From Microcaldota archaeon (GTDB lineage: Archaea > Micrarchaeota > Micrarchaeia > Anstonellales > Bilamarchaeaceae): a DNA stretch of 28,847 nucleotides. The notes under the pieces were generated by a model, which ran no database searches, was not told the DNA's origin, and was given only the letters and a program-made list of their open reading frames with translations. Both the position numbers and the translations under genes were made by a program. Within the stretch, counting starts at the first letter, position 1; every line of letters begins with the position of its first letter. Positions 7,801 to 13,933 of the stretch are shown here, piece after piece. The stretch is taken from positions 1-28,847 of the forward strand of contig JALWZW010000045.1 of assembly GCA_026992595.1 (NCBI GenBank), written 5' to 3'.

Positions 7801-9015
7801 TCCAAAGGTTTAGGCGATTTTACACCCTTTTATCTCCTCCATGTTTATGAAAACCTAGATGTTGCTAAACAACTTGCTTCTAAGCACACCGTTCTTCCCC
7901 TCTCTCTCCTTATCTCCCTTCGCAATTTAGGCCTTTCCCTTCCTAAGAAAACAGGCCGCCTTGTATTATCTGCAGGTGATTATTCCACCCTTTTGCTCTT
8001 TTCTGCGTTTTTAAGGGATGAAAGGGTGGCGAGGGAGGTGCGAGGAGCAGTGGAGCAGTTGATGCGCAAAAAAGGATATGCAGGCCTGCTAGAGGGCGCG
8101 CATTTAATAATGCTTGCCCATAATTTAGGTGTTAATTTCAATGAAGCGCTCTCTCAACAAGGCCCTCTTTTGCTTAATTTAGCAAAAGCCGCCACTTCGC
8201 AACTGCTGGACAGCCAGACCGCCCAGAAGATAACAGAACAGAACCTTAATGTTGTTCTTCCTCTTTTAACCCACATATCCGCTATTAGATTGATGCGCGC
8301 GGCCGGGGGAGAGGTTGAGATTCCCTCTTCTTTGCTTCTTGCTTTAAGAAGCGCTTCCTCTCAAACAGACAATCAACTTCTCTACATTGTTTTTGGAGAA
8401 TCTCTCTCAGCAGTGGAAAACAAGGCGTTAAAGCTGTTAAAGGAGTATTTGAACAACAATTTTGAAAATTATAGAAACGCTGGGTTTGTGGAAGAGGTGG
8501 GCAACAGGGCGGTGGCGCAAAGATGGCTGAGAGATTCTTCTTGGCAAGAAGGCGCGTTGAGGGTGCGGGAATCTTCCTCTTTGCAAGATTTTCTTTGGGT
8601 GGGCAGAGACCCTCAATACAATTGCCAAGATTTCCGCTCTGTAAGATTGTTTGCCGCCACTCTCCTTTCTCACGCTTCCCTTCCATGGGTTAAGATTGTG
8701 GAAGCAGAATATAAAGGCGCACGCATAAAATTCTTTGTGATGTTGGTGAGGGAACGGGGGCGTTTAGCGCTTCTTCACCATGTTCCTCTCAACCCTCCCT
8801 CTGTTTCTGATGAACTTGCCTCTAAAATTCAGCAACAGGCGCTCGCTCTTCTTGCCCAAAAGTACAACCTCCCTGTTCTAAGCAGGTTGAGGTCCCCTTC
8901 AGAAGCGCTTTTTGATTTGAGAGGCAACCCTTACATCTATCTTTCTTCTAATAGAGAATTGATTTTAGGGATATTTAACACCGGCCTTTCTTCCTCTCAG
9001 GCATTAGGGCGATGA
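1789..9015 (+). CDS. Giant 2408-aa protein of unknown function
   Basis: One unbroken frame of 7.2 kb. ATG 1789 is chosen because AAAGGAT sits about 9 bp upstream; TTG 1759 and ATG 1765 are in-frame alternatives. No N-terminal signal peptide. Residues 1-600 are charged and helical (coiled-coil-like). Residues about 605-745 hold several hydrophobic, Gly/Ala-rich stretches (LALALVPGAGEVLSAAYFAS, EALLFLAVDLLPLARIGTGA) that could be membrane-active or a buried hairpin bundle, somewhat like pre-toxin regions of large secreted proteins. Two later regions recall degenerate GGDEF palms (about 955-1045 and 1230-1290). The rest is mostly helical, perhaps repeat-like. The last 150 residues are mixed alpha/beta with a GRDPQYNCQDF motif (Cys about 2279). 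I recognise no family overall. The stop overlaps that of the convergent gene by 12 bp. Alternatives: phage tape-measure-like protein, surface-interaction protein, or large polymorphic effector. Confidence 0.9.
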   Translation: MAGRVEREVERAHERLANLSGVIPTVNVAIGVRDAERSLQGLGSLALEIDHAHQTPQMLLELFQRFSPSNFEGMPSALALYNQIKQELEGGRIPPRELLERFASGVLVLSRGERPTAELFFKEGTLPLALFYLSSRDERFVQLWKEEGRESAQRYAAAQAVRDGWQMLGGVRGQREAQQVNRENYRDSAKKLVRRFFRLAGIPRAERGELEEKALQLLERSPLAFRKSLTYLLLSYRLRRFSRELGREFADLRRRVARLRGALREGFRKEISGEEGGLSGIREQIAEVRSDYLAALTAKEVEKRASYWEKVAEAAEDLGMAREAERLRALASRLKRIRNPRQYERFLRQHGDEVSRIVDRVEREARQRVEEKVYQQVSFFAEYAQGVLHRAYWGEEARAFSRSMRQHFDRFRRGELSLKDLREVMEREAERVRAVRAVLYLRGFAGNLRRDFGAAQQAHYELNAALRLLREGKVSAAFSKYRHAASLLGAVVRETCREAIGEPLQTEGRPRPTASSTAASLFRGAAEDLWRGRHLRRADVRLQHLFSLTLSLKDVSEKLVAGAVRNYADETVRLIRVLRTSWNNRAALNGAVQDFGDAIRNAQWIDLGSKIAAGLALALVPGAGEVLSAAYFASWSAHDAWESYERTGQLSEEALLFLAVDLLPLARIGTGALRVAARGRRVLGQVERGLEIAEKLSNIGMAGIGVGSAAYFIAQRQLLGAALTGLPSSMAFFEILAVARAARGAIARRMARRMERGGVEEAAKVGRAVEEEAGRVGREVSQQPLPSAMRREEGAVPSVRMREQAEEEVVIPLVRRRSERRVLEMSAEEFNREAEKALRRLLNFRPEGYREVWEHFSSDSKKEILDRFKQLLTAYEEGKISFSEVAVFFADTISRHLRATKTLATTLFQSRRVPVSPLSLLPAKRLILYLAADYYLNVDRAVRAFTQRGRRELAYGRDLYLGMVNLDLVRMNFLNALSLSSQRIAGDLNLYEYVHWLSSSTYSLNEKLLERVKALEQQGIEVGPVRIVSAVFGESSDEAGFLILARTERGFEEGLKVLEEAIMEYNSSLGNLGRRIPDDSPLKPYLSYLMRRGRMRVGCARGVYRWGENIDQFIRRLREGADAAEGYVFRSSEGERGLQVVEVGARRARTPFSLLDEGVRGRLAEEVERSALFSPETLSSSQRALENLLSEEGREVALVHASLEVSDEQLRRMLVQRALEEGKMIANAEQGAFTLSIANLVDHNVGDDYILLFRAAAVRTLDRLRQEVGEGVRMLEADRGTYIFAVEPPSPAAQRFINRRAGQIFQEELSTILRREGATPRFAPSVRYTALEGGEGALGRMRDWINFAKLNLLTRGEIAMEGVPANFSAQARALDKFAAIFGIYARGKAEGAFQDALLENRFLNALFEEGGKNHLPSFLSFLRDNNYAIRDWNDFQYFLSKWGEEAGRREVARKVAETVRGERAFFGRSFIWFFDNVYRDLNALDAQVNVFELHFRESWHVYVRESQQPLRERRISVFREFRNYVRQYLERGNMLPRDPRQLREKLRELFNEWNPSQGQKSEEWFKELETAINFSPNAVRVLFGALRPSVGVDVATREKLRHLIQFLGRRERRELRMVAASLDERTSQYVLAVREGDSLRVVRLPSSAVDALPAYSPNARSRFEEEAQKLENNLRGALAPSRARVAGDAEALEWLLTFSQSVTHISPELARIAGVEQMRSVRLAQALLDLKRHSHLPAFLEEAVRSLRSVDDYEGALKVAEDILSLFGSTRREQFLSLFPHLRRAGLQDLEEMAGIFRRIESEIPARRQREFISFLQRLLDKRPSLVFVRDHLESVLFLFKNARNADVELFFNVWERSSRLTNYNLSLREDLFSRAGLSLMRDVLANLEKTDISIDIEKLASQFSSTYDFYLFASNFHTLIDSIRNFSSLSAEGVAFAEKLAFALSSANRPLPSTRTLRVLLTPVNSLTRHLDREMMALLNRVVERERLPRAVAERIVSDLGNSSKGLGDFTPFYLLHVYENLDVAKQLASKHTVLPLSLLISLRNLGLSLPKKTGRLVLSAGDYSTLLLFSAFLRDERVAREVRGAVEQLMRKKGYAGLLEGAHLIMLAHNLGVNFNEALSQQGPLLLNLAKAATSQLLDSQTAQKITEQNLNVVLPLLTHISAIRLMRAAGGEVEIPSSLLLALRSASSQTDNQLLYIVFGESLSAVENKALKLLKEYLNNNFENYRNAGFVEEVGNRAVAQRWLRDSSWQEGALRVRESSSLQDFLWVGRDPQYNCQDFRSVRLFAATLLSHASLPWVKIVEAEYKGARIKFFVMLVRERGRLALLHHVPLNPPSVSDELASKIQQQALALLAQKYNLPVLSRLRSPSEALFDLRGNPYIYLSSNRELILGIFNTGLSSSQALGR

Positions 9016-9999
9016 GGGCTCCCCTGTTATTTTCTTTAGGCGGCTAAGGGCCTCTTCTAATGTGGGCGGCGCTCTTAAAGATGGATAGGGATGCTTTTCT
9101 TTCTCTATTAAATATTTATAAAACGCTAAATACCAAGAAGGGCCGTTTATATTTTCCCAAGGGAGAAGGATATCTCTTACTTTCTCATAAAGTTCATTTC
9201 CCCAGAGCGCCCTTTTTCTCCCCATTTTTTTAATGACTATCTGGACCCCTTTATCTTTTATTTCCCTTATCCCTTTCTCTATCTCTTCCACTCTTTTCAT
9301 GAGCCACTCCTTCTCTCCTAAAAATTCATAAAGAAGCAGTTTTTTAGGTTTAGGTGCATTCTTTATGGCATCTAAAGTTACTTTACCTATTTTTATTTTT
9401 TTAACCTCCTCTCTCCACCTTTCCTCATCTTTCTCTCTTAAATAAGCAAGAAAAATATATCTTTCCTCCTCTCTTAATCTTTCTACTTTTATCTCCTCCA
9501 AATGCTCTTCTATCCATAAATCTCTCCTTACAAATTCATCCTGTAGTTCTTTATATCTCTTCGCCGCCTCTTTGTATGCATTATAGAGCGGGGTGTTCCA
9601 GGCATGGATGGTGAAGGGAAGAAGGTAGGCATTAACTAGCTTTCTTACCGCTTCCTTTTCCATATCACTACTCTTAAAATCTTCGGGTAAAATGATAGGG
9701 GGGAAGTTTTGGCTTCTCAAATAGGATGCCAACTCTAGCAGGGAAGGTGGCATGTTGTGGAGATAGTGGAGAGGGTGGTATTCGCACAAAAGCGCCCTTG
9801 CCATCACCTCGCCTACCTTTGCATAAAACCTTTTTCTATCATTCACCACCTCAACATCTCCTGTTATTATTACCTCTTGCTCCTTTCCTTCGCTGAAGAG
9901 TGTAGCCGCCTTTTCTAACTCTTCATAGAACCAGGCCTGGTGGGAAAATTGCCGGAGTTCTTCGTAAAGAATCTCATGGATCAACGGCCATCTGTCCAT
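9004..9999 (-). CDS. Helix-rich protein of unknown function, 331 aa
   Basis: Not recognised. A charged, soluble, mainly helical protein: the N-terminal third (DRWPLIHEILYEELRQFSHQ) is amphipathic and the middle (about 160-260) is dominated by Glu/Lys/Arg with coiled-coil character. No membrane segment, metal site or catalytic motif is visible. The frame extends 99 bp upstream into the preceding gene, but that extension is Arg-rich and unconvincing; ATG 9999 has AAGGA about 12 bp before it. It follows the 537-aa gene on the same strand with a 53-bp gap, so the two probably form an operon. Its stop overlaps that of the giant gene on the other strand by 12 bp. A/T-rich codon use looks different from the flanking housekeeping genes, possibly a sign of transfer. 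Confidence 0.75.
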   Translation of the reverse strand: MDRWPLIHEILYEELRQFSHQAWFYEELEKAATLFSEGKEQEVIITGDVEVVNDRKRFYAKVGEVMARALLCEYHPLHYLHNMPPSLLELASYLRSQNFPPIILPEDFKSSDMEKEAVRKLVNAYLLPFTIHAWNTPLYNAYKEAAKRYKELQDEFVRRDLWIEEHLEEIKVERLREEERYIFLAYLREKDEERWREEVKKIKIGKVTLDAIKNAPKPKKLLLYEFLGEKEWLMKRVEEIEKGIREIKDKGVQIVIKKMGRKRALWGNELYEKVRDILLPWENINGPSWYLAFYKYLIEKEKHPYPSLRAPPTLEEALSRLKKITGEPSSP

Positions 10000-10052
10000 C
10001 ACTTTCTTTTTTCCTTGATTCTTTAAAAAATTAAGCGGAGGATTATTCTGCT

Positions 10053-11666
10053 TTATATTGCTATAAACCCTCCTCCTCCGCCTATTTTTTCCCACCATTC
10101 TTTTTTCCTCACCTTCTTCATCTTTACTACTCTTATTCCCAAATCTCTCATGATGGTCTCTATTGTGGTTCCAATCCTGGCGTATGCTATCTGCTTATAT
10201 TCATGTGCTTTCAATCTTTGTTCCCACTCTTTCGGCAATCTCTCAAAATAATCTGCATCTATGTTTACTATATAAACCATTTCTGGTTTTCTCCTATACT
10301 CTCCTCTCATAAATTGCGCCATCTGTCTTGTGTATACTTCATACATACAGGAAAGCGCAAACGACCCTTGTTTGCACCCCTCTAAAACAGTATCGCATAT
10401 CTCCCTCCCTCCTTCATCTAAACTCCTCCATACGCCGGGGAATTGTTGATAAACCTCCCATCCAAGCTCTTTCAATTTTCTGTAATAGCACCCTGTTCGG
10501 TTGAAAAGTATGTCTGCAATAGGTTTAAACTTTATTAATTCTTCTTTGGAGGGCTCTTTGCTAAGGTCTTGGGCTTTTATTAGTTCAGTGGTGATTTTTT
10601 TAACCCTTCCATTGTAAAGTTCTATAAGTTTTTGCGCTTCCTCTTCTCTTTTTTCTTCTGGCACGAAATATAAAAATGCAAAGGAGTGCATCATAACTTT
10701 TAAAAGATTGTACAAACTTTGGAGGAGGAGGTAATTTTTTGTGATATTGTAGTTATCCATATATAGAAGCATAAACCTGTGGAAGGGCGCGGTATTCTTA
10801 TGTTGATGTTGCTCTACCCATAATTGTTGTGATTCGGCCGTATCAGTTCTTAGCGCTCTTATTATGTGCAATGCCTTTTGCCGCAGTATAGGGTCTGCCA
10901 CCAAAAGCGCATTTACAAAAGGAATTAAAAGAGGTTCTGGCTCATCTATCCCTCTATTATGCTGTTTAGGTCTATCTTCCCGCGGTGCATAAAGGTTTAA
11001 AATGTCTATTACTCTTGAAAGCGGCTCAACTATGCCTATTCTCTTTTGATTCTCGGTGTTGTAAGGGGAAGCAAGCGCTATTAAGGTGTTTTTTATCTCC
11101 TCTACCTTTTCCTTTTCTATCGGTCCAACCAGCGACTCCCAATATTTCACTTTCTCAGGCCATCTCCCTTCTTTCAAACCCTCTTCCAAGTTTTTGGCCT
11201 CCTCTCTAGCGTGTGCCATTGAGAAGTATACTTTATACATATTAACAATGGTAAGAATGTCCCCCGAAAATACCTTATCTATCTCTAACATAATCTCTAC
11301 TATTTTCTTTCTTGTTTCTTCGCTTATTCCCTTCATCTCATAATCTTCTATGCCGCCATATTCCCACTCATACTCTCCATCTTCCTCCTCTTCTCCCTCC
11401 ATTTCTCTCCTCCTTATCTCTCCTATCACTTTATTCATAAGTTCTGTTCCTCTCAATCTTTCTTCTCCCCCTGCTTCCTTTCCCTCTTCATTAAAAACAA
11501 CTCTTCTTAACAGCGGCGGTATTATAAGGCCCTTTTTCTCATGCTTTTTTAACATCTCTATTATCCATGCAGCGCTCACTCCTTTTTTTTGCACCTCGTC
11601 TGTCATCACTTCCCCCATATTTCTCTTTCCCCTAAACATCTTTCTTATCCTTTCTACAAAGCGCAT
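10053..11666 (-). CDS. Protein of unknown function, 537 aa
   Basis: Not recognised. The first about 20 residues are basic and Arg-rich; residues about 75-105 form an acidic, Glu-rich linker; the rest is mostly helical with scattered aromatic residues. The C-terminal 100 residues look more like a mixed alpha/beta fold (MVYIVNIDADYF, KQIAYARIGTTIETIM) and end in a Gly run. No signal peptide or clear membrane span. The ATG at 11666 has no Shine-Dalgarno site but has a TATA box (11688-11695) about 25 bp upstream, so the mRNA is probably leaderless. A TTTCCGA half-site sits between TATA and start. It is first in a two-gene operon with the 331-aa gene, facing the giant gene, and may work with it (inference from position only). 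Confidence 0.78.
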   Translation of the reverse strand: MRFVERIRKMFRGKRNMGEVMTDEVQKKGVSAAWIIEMLKKHEKKGLIIPPLLRRVVFNEEGKEAGGEERLRGTELMNKVIGEIRRREMEGEEEEDGEYEWEYGGIEDYEMKGISEETRKKIVEIMLEIDKVFSGDILTIVNMYKVYFSMAHAREEAKNLEEGLKEGRWPEKVKYWESLVGPIEKEKVEEIKNTLIALASPYNTENQKRIGIVEPLSRVIDILNLYAPREDRPKQHNRGIDEPEPLLIPFVNALLVADPILRQKALHIIRALRTDTAESQQLWVEQHQHKNTAPFHRFMLLYMDNYNITKNYLLLQSLYNLLKVMMHSFAFLYFVPEEKREEEAQKLIELYNGRVKKITTELIKAQDLSKEPSKEELIKFKPIADILFNRTGCYYRKLKELGWEVYQQFPGVWRSLDEGGREICDTVLEGCKQGSFALSCMYEVYTRQMAQFMRGEYRRKPEMVYIVNIDADYFERLPKEWEQRLKAHEYKQIAYARIGTTIETIMRDLGIRVVKMKKVRKKEWWEKIGGGGGFIAI

Positions 11667-11677
11667 ATTATTAACTT

Positions 11678-11698
11678 TTTCCGAACATTTTAAAATAG
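11678..11698 (-). promoter_or_regulatory. Promoter of the 537-aa gene with a TTTCCGA half-site
   Basis: TTTTAAAA at 11688-11695 is centred about 25 bp from the ATG at 11666, typical of a leaderless archaeal promoter. Plus-strand TTTCCGA (11678-11684) lies between this TATA box and the start and equals one arm of the palindromes at the ATPase gene. The second arm is not preserved here. Confidence 0.5.
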
Positions 11699-11735
11699 TG
11701 CCACTTTTGTTTTTTTATTACCACTAAAACCGCGC

Positions 11736-12764
11736 TTAAAAAAATTCAGAAAGCGTTTTCTGAGATTCTATTTCCTCTAAATCTCCGAATTTTATGCCCA
11801 CTCTCCTTACCTTCTCGCCGAAGAGCGTTAATCCTTCTTCTATAAGCGCCTTTATCTCTTTATCCAAATCTGCTTCTGCTGTTAGGAGGTTAAAGGTCTT
11901 TGACTTTGTGTGCATTTTAAAGGAGTCGGTTATAAACATAATGGTAAGCGTCTTAAATGCCATGTTGAGCGCCTTTAACCTCTCTTTAAGTTTTCCTTCC
12001 AGTTGTTTTATTGCTTTAAATAACTCCTCCCTCTCTCTTGTGGAACGGGGCAAAGTGGTAAGGGTGCTTATCTCGTTTATCCCTTCTTCTCCTATGTCTT
12101 TGCTATATTCCCCGCGCGCCAACTTCAAAAGCTCCCCTCCCCCTTTTTTACCAAACATCTCAATCAACAGCGCAGCATCCAAGCGCTTAAGGTCTTTTAC
12201 TTTCCTGACGCCTAAGCTGTTGAGCGCCTGCGCGGTCTTCTCTCCTATTCCCGGGATCTTTTTAACTTCACATTCTTCTATGTATGCCCTTTCCTGCTCC
12301 TCGTTCCACACCACAAAGCCCTTTGGTTTTTGCGCATTAGCCGCCAATTTTGCGCCTAACACTGAAGGCGCAACCCCGACGCTGCAACTTAAGCCCATTT
12401 CAGCAATGCGGTTCTTCGCCTCTCTCGCCTCTTTTTCGCCTCCCTCTGCGTTCCACTCATCTATGCTCACCTGCGTTATCCTCTTAAAAATCTTCCTTAA
12501 TTCCTGATCTATCTCAAAAGAGAGTTGCGCATAATACTCTTTATCTGCTTTTAGAAAGGCAGCATCTTTAGGCGCTCTCTTTTTTGCCTCTCCCAACGCC
12601 ATCCCTGCCTTTATGCCATACCTTCTCCCCTCATAATTTACGGTGCTCACCGCCCCCCCGCGCGGCGTGAACATTGCAACAACCACCACTTTGCCTTTAA
12701 GCGAAGGGTTGCGCAACTCCTCTGCCTGCGCAAAGAAATAATCTATATCTATATGCACAAACAT
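11736..12764 (-). CDS. dinB: Y-family translesion DNA polymerase (DinB/Pol IV type)
   Basis: Copies past damaged DNA bases. The 342-aa length is typical for DinB/Dpo4. Catalytic acids are visible: D6 in HIDIDYFFAQAEE, and D102/E103 in the SIDE motif; the residue after YFF is Phe at the steric-gate position, excluding ribonucleotides. The motif reads SIDEWNAE where SIDEAYLD is usual, a noticeable change next to the active site. A helix-hairpin-helix region follows (KKIPGIGEKTAQALNSLG, about 170-190), then the little-finger domain. The last eight residues, QKTLSEFF, are a classic PCNA-interacting PIP box. ATG 12764 is chosen; GTG 12767 is directly before it. It diverges from the methyltransferase operon across 28 bp. 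Family call is firm. Confidence 0.96.
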   Translation of the reverse strand: MFVHIDIDYFFAQAEELRNPSLKGKVVVVAMFTPRGGAVSTVNYEGRRYGIKAGMALGEAKKRAPKDAAFLKADKEYYAQLSFEIDQELRKIFKRITQVSIDEWNAEGGEKEAREAKNRIAEMGLSCSVGVAPSVLGAKLAANAQKPKGFVVWNEEQERAYIEECEVKKIPGIGEKTAQALNSLGVRKVKDLKRLDAALLIEMFGKKGGGELLKLARGEYSKDIGEEGINEISTLTTLPRSTREREELFKAIKQLEGKLKERLKALNMAFKTLTIMFITDSFKMHTKSKTFNLLTAEADLDKEIKALIEEGLTLFGEKVRRVGIKFGDLEEIESQKTLSEFF

Positions 12765-12792
12765 CACATAAAAATAGGCAACGGGTAAATAT
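12765..12792. promoter_or_regulatory. Very short divergent promoter, dinB / methyltransferase operon
   Basis: Only 28 bp separate the two start codons. A TATA-like ACATAAAAATA (about 12766-12776) serves the rightward ATG 12793, and ACATATATTTACCC read leftward (about 12784-12797) serves dinB. Each box lies about 25 bp from its start and close to the opposite gene's start, so both mRNAs would be leaderless and the two initiation complexes would compete. Confidence 0.5.
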
Positions 12793-13482
12793 ATGTTTAT
12801 GGATGTGGAGGCGCTTTACGATTCTATGGCCTTTCTTTATGATGAACTTTATGGATGCAGTGATGATTTAGATTTTTACCTCTCTGTGGCGCGGCAGGTG
12901 GGCGGGCCTTTGTTGGAATTGGGCTGCGGCACTGGCAGGGTTATAGGCCGCATTTCTCAAGAAGGGCTGGAATGCTGGGGGCTGGATATCTCTAAAAATA
13001 TGCTCTCTATAGCGCGCAGACGCTGGCCTAATGTTAAATTTGTTCAGGGCAACATGGCTGATTTCTCGTTGGACCGCTCCTTTCGCCTTATTCTTATCCC
13101 CTACCGCAGCTTTCTTCACCTCACTGCTGAGGAAAAGCAGCGCTGCCTCCATTCCTGCGCTCTCCATCTTCAGCCCAACGGTCAACTGATTATTCACGGT
13201 TACCTGCCTTCAGAAGAGGAAAAGCGCTTCTCCTCTCTTTCTCTTATTGATACTACTTATGTAAAGGGCAGGCGCGTTGAGTGGTTTTTTAAGTTTGAAG
13301 AACCTAATAAAGGGTTTTACAGAATAAAGGCGGGGGACAAGGTCTTTGAGATGACCCTTTATTTTATTTCCACTAAAGAACTGGCAAAAATGGCGGAGAA
13401 GGCAGGGTTGGTTGTTCAAGAGGTTTTTTATTTTGACCCGCCCTATAATCAAGAGGTGGTTTGGGTTGTGGGAAAAAATTAA
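12793..13482 (+). CDS. Class I SAM-dependent methyltransferase
   Basis: A 229-aa Rossmann-fold methyltransferase. The SAM-binding motif I LLELGCGTGR lies near residues 35-44, followed by the acidic motif II (GLDIS) and a motif III-like GNMADFSL; a post-motif strand NGQLIIHGYL is also present. The N-terminus (LYDSMAFLYDELYG) is typical of small-molecule or protein methyltransferases of the Methyltransf_25/11 type, but the substrate cannot be read from sequence. No Shine-Dalgarno site: start ATG 12793 (or 12799) is probably leaderless. It is the first gene of an operon that continues with overlapping genes into the RNA m5C methyltransferase, so an RNA-linked role is possible but unproven. Confidence 0.9.
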   Translation: MFMDVEALYDSMAFLYDELYGCSDDLDFYLSVARQVGGPLLELGCGTGRVIGRISQEGLECWGLDISKNMLSIARRRWPNVKFVQGNMADFSLDRSFRLILIPYRSFLHLTAEEKQRCLHSCALHLQPNGQLIIHGYLPSEEEKRFSSLSLIDTTYVKGRRVEWFFKFEEPNKGFYRIKAGDKVFEMTLYFISTKELAKMAEKAGLVVQEVFYFDPPYNQEVVWVVGKN

Positions 13483-13933
13483 GCGGTGGCTCGGCTTAAA
13501 GGAACGCTTTGCAGTTTTCAAAGACCCTTTTGGCAATTTTATCATTTCCTATCCTGAAGGGTGGAGGTATGATGAGGATATTGCGGTAGTGGAGGGGAGT
13601 TATGGGGTGTGGTTTGAGAAGGGCTCTAAGCGCATCTCTGTGCATGTAACCGCCTGCCGCCTGGCTGATTTTGATAGTTATGCGCAACGCTATCTAAAAG
13701 ACCCTAAGCGCGGGGTGGTGGGGCGGATAAGAAAGACCACCTTTAAAGATATGCCTGCCTATGATTTTAGATATAAGTTGCATGAAGGGAGCAAGGTTTT
13801 TTTAGGTGGCGCCCTTATGTTTTATACCGGAAGGTGCATTTTTTACATCTCTTGGTTTGTCCCGAAAAGCGAATGGCCTCACTTTAAGGAGTTGTTTAAG
13901 CATATTTTGAGAACGATGTGGGTGAGGGTATGA
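13466..13933 (+). CDS. Small PsbP/DcrB-like protein
   Basis: A 155-aa protein. The pattern FAVFKDPFGNFIISYPEGW, followed by alternating strands (GVWFEKGSKRISVHV, KDMPAYDFRYKL) and a final helix (WPHFKELFKHILRTM), resembles the PsbP/DcrB/DUF1795 fold, an alpha-beta module of unclear function in archaea. No signal peptide if it begins at TTG 13466, preferred because GAGGTGG lies 6-7 bp upstream. The frame also opens at ATG 13412, but that would overlap the methyltransferase by 71 bp. It overlaps the previous gene by 17 bp and the next by 4 bp (ATGA), so the three are translationally coupled. The fold call is tentative. Confidence 0.75.
   Translation: MWEKIKRWLGLKERFAVFKDPFGNFIISYPEGWRYDEDIAVVEGSYGVWFEKGSKRISVHVTACRLADFDSYAQRYLKDPKRGVVGRIRKTTFKDMPAYDFRYKLHEGSKVFLGGALMFYTGRCIFYISWFVPKSEWPHFKELFKHILRTMWVRV

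Noticed and set aside
10000..10098. N-terminal extension of the 331-aa protein to ATG 10098
   Set aside because: It overlaps the end of the 537-aa gene and adds an Arg run and unstructured residues; ATG 9999 has AAGGA upstream.
11794..12507. Long rightward frame (237 codons) opposite dinB
   Set aside because: It is antisense to a clear Y-family polymerase and gives a Ser/Phe/Leu-rich peptide with no domain; a shadow of the real gene.
13412..13465. ATG 13412 as start of the PsbP/DcrB-like gene
   Set aside because: It would overlap the methyltransferase by 71 bp and lacks a ribosome binding site; TTG 13466 has GAGGTGG at a good distance.
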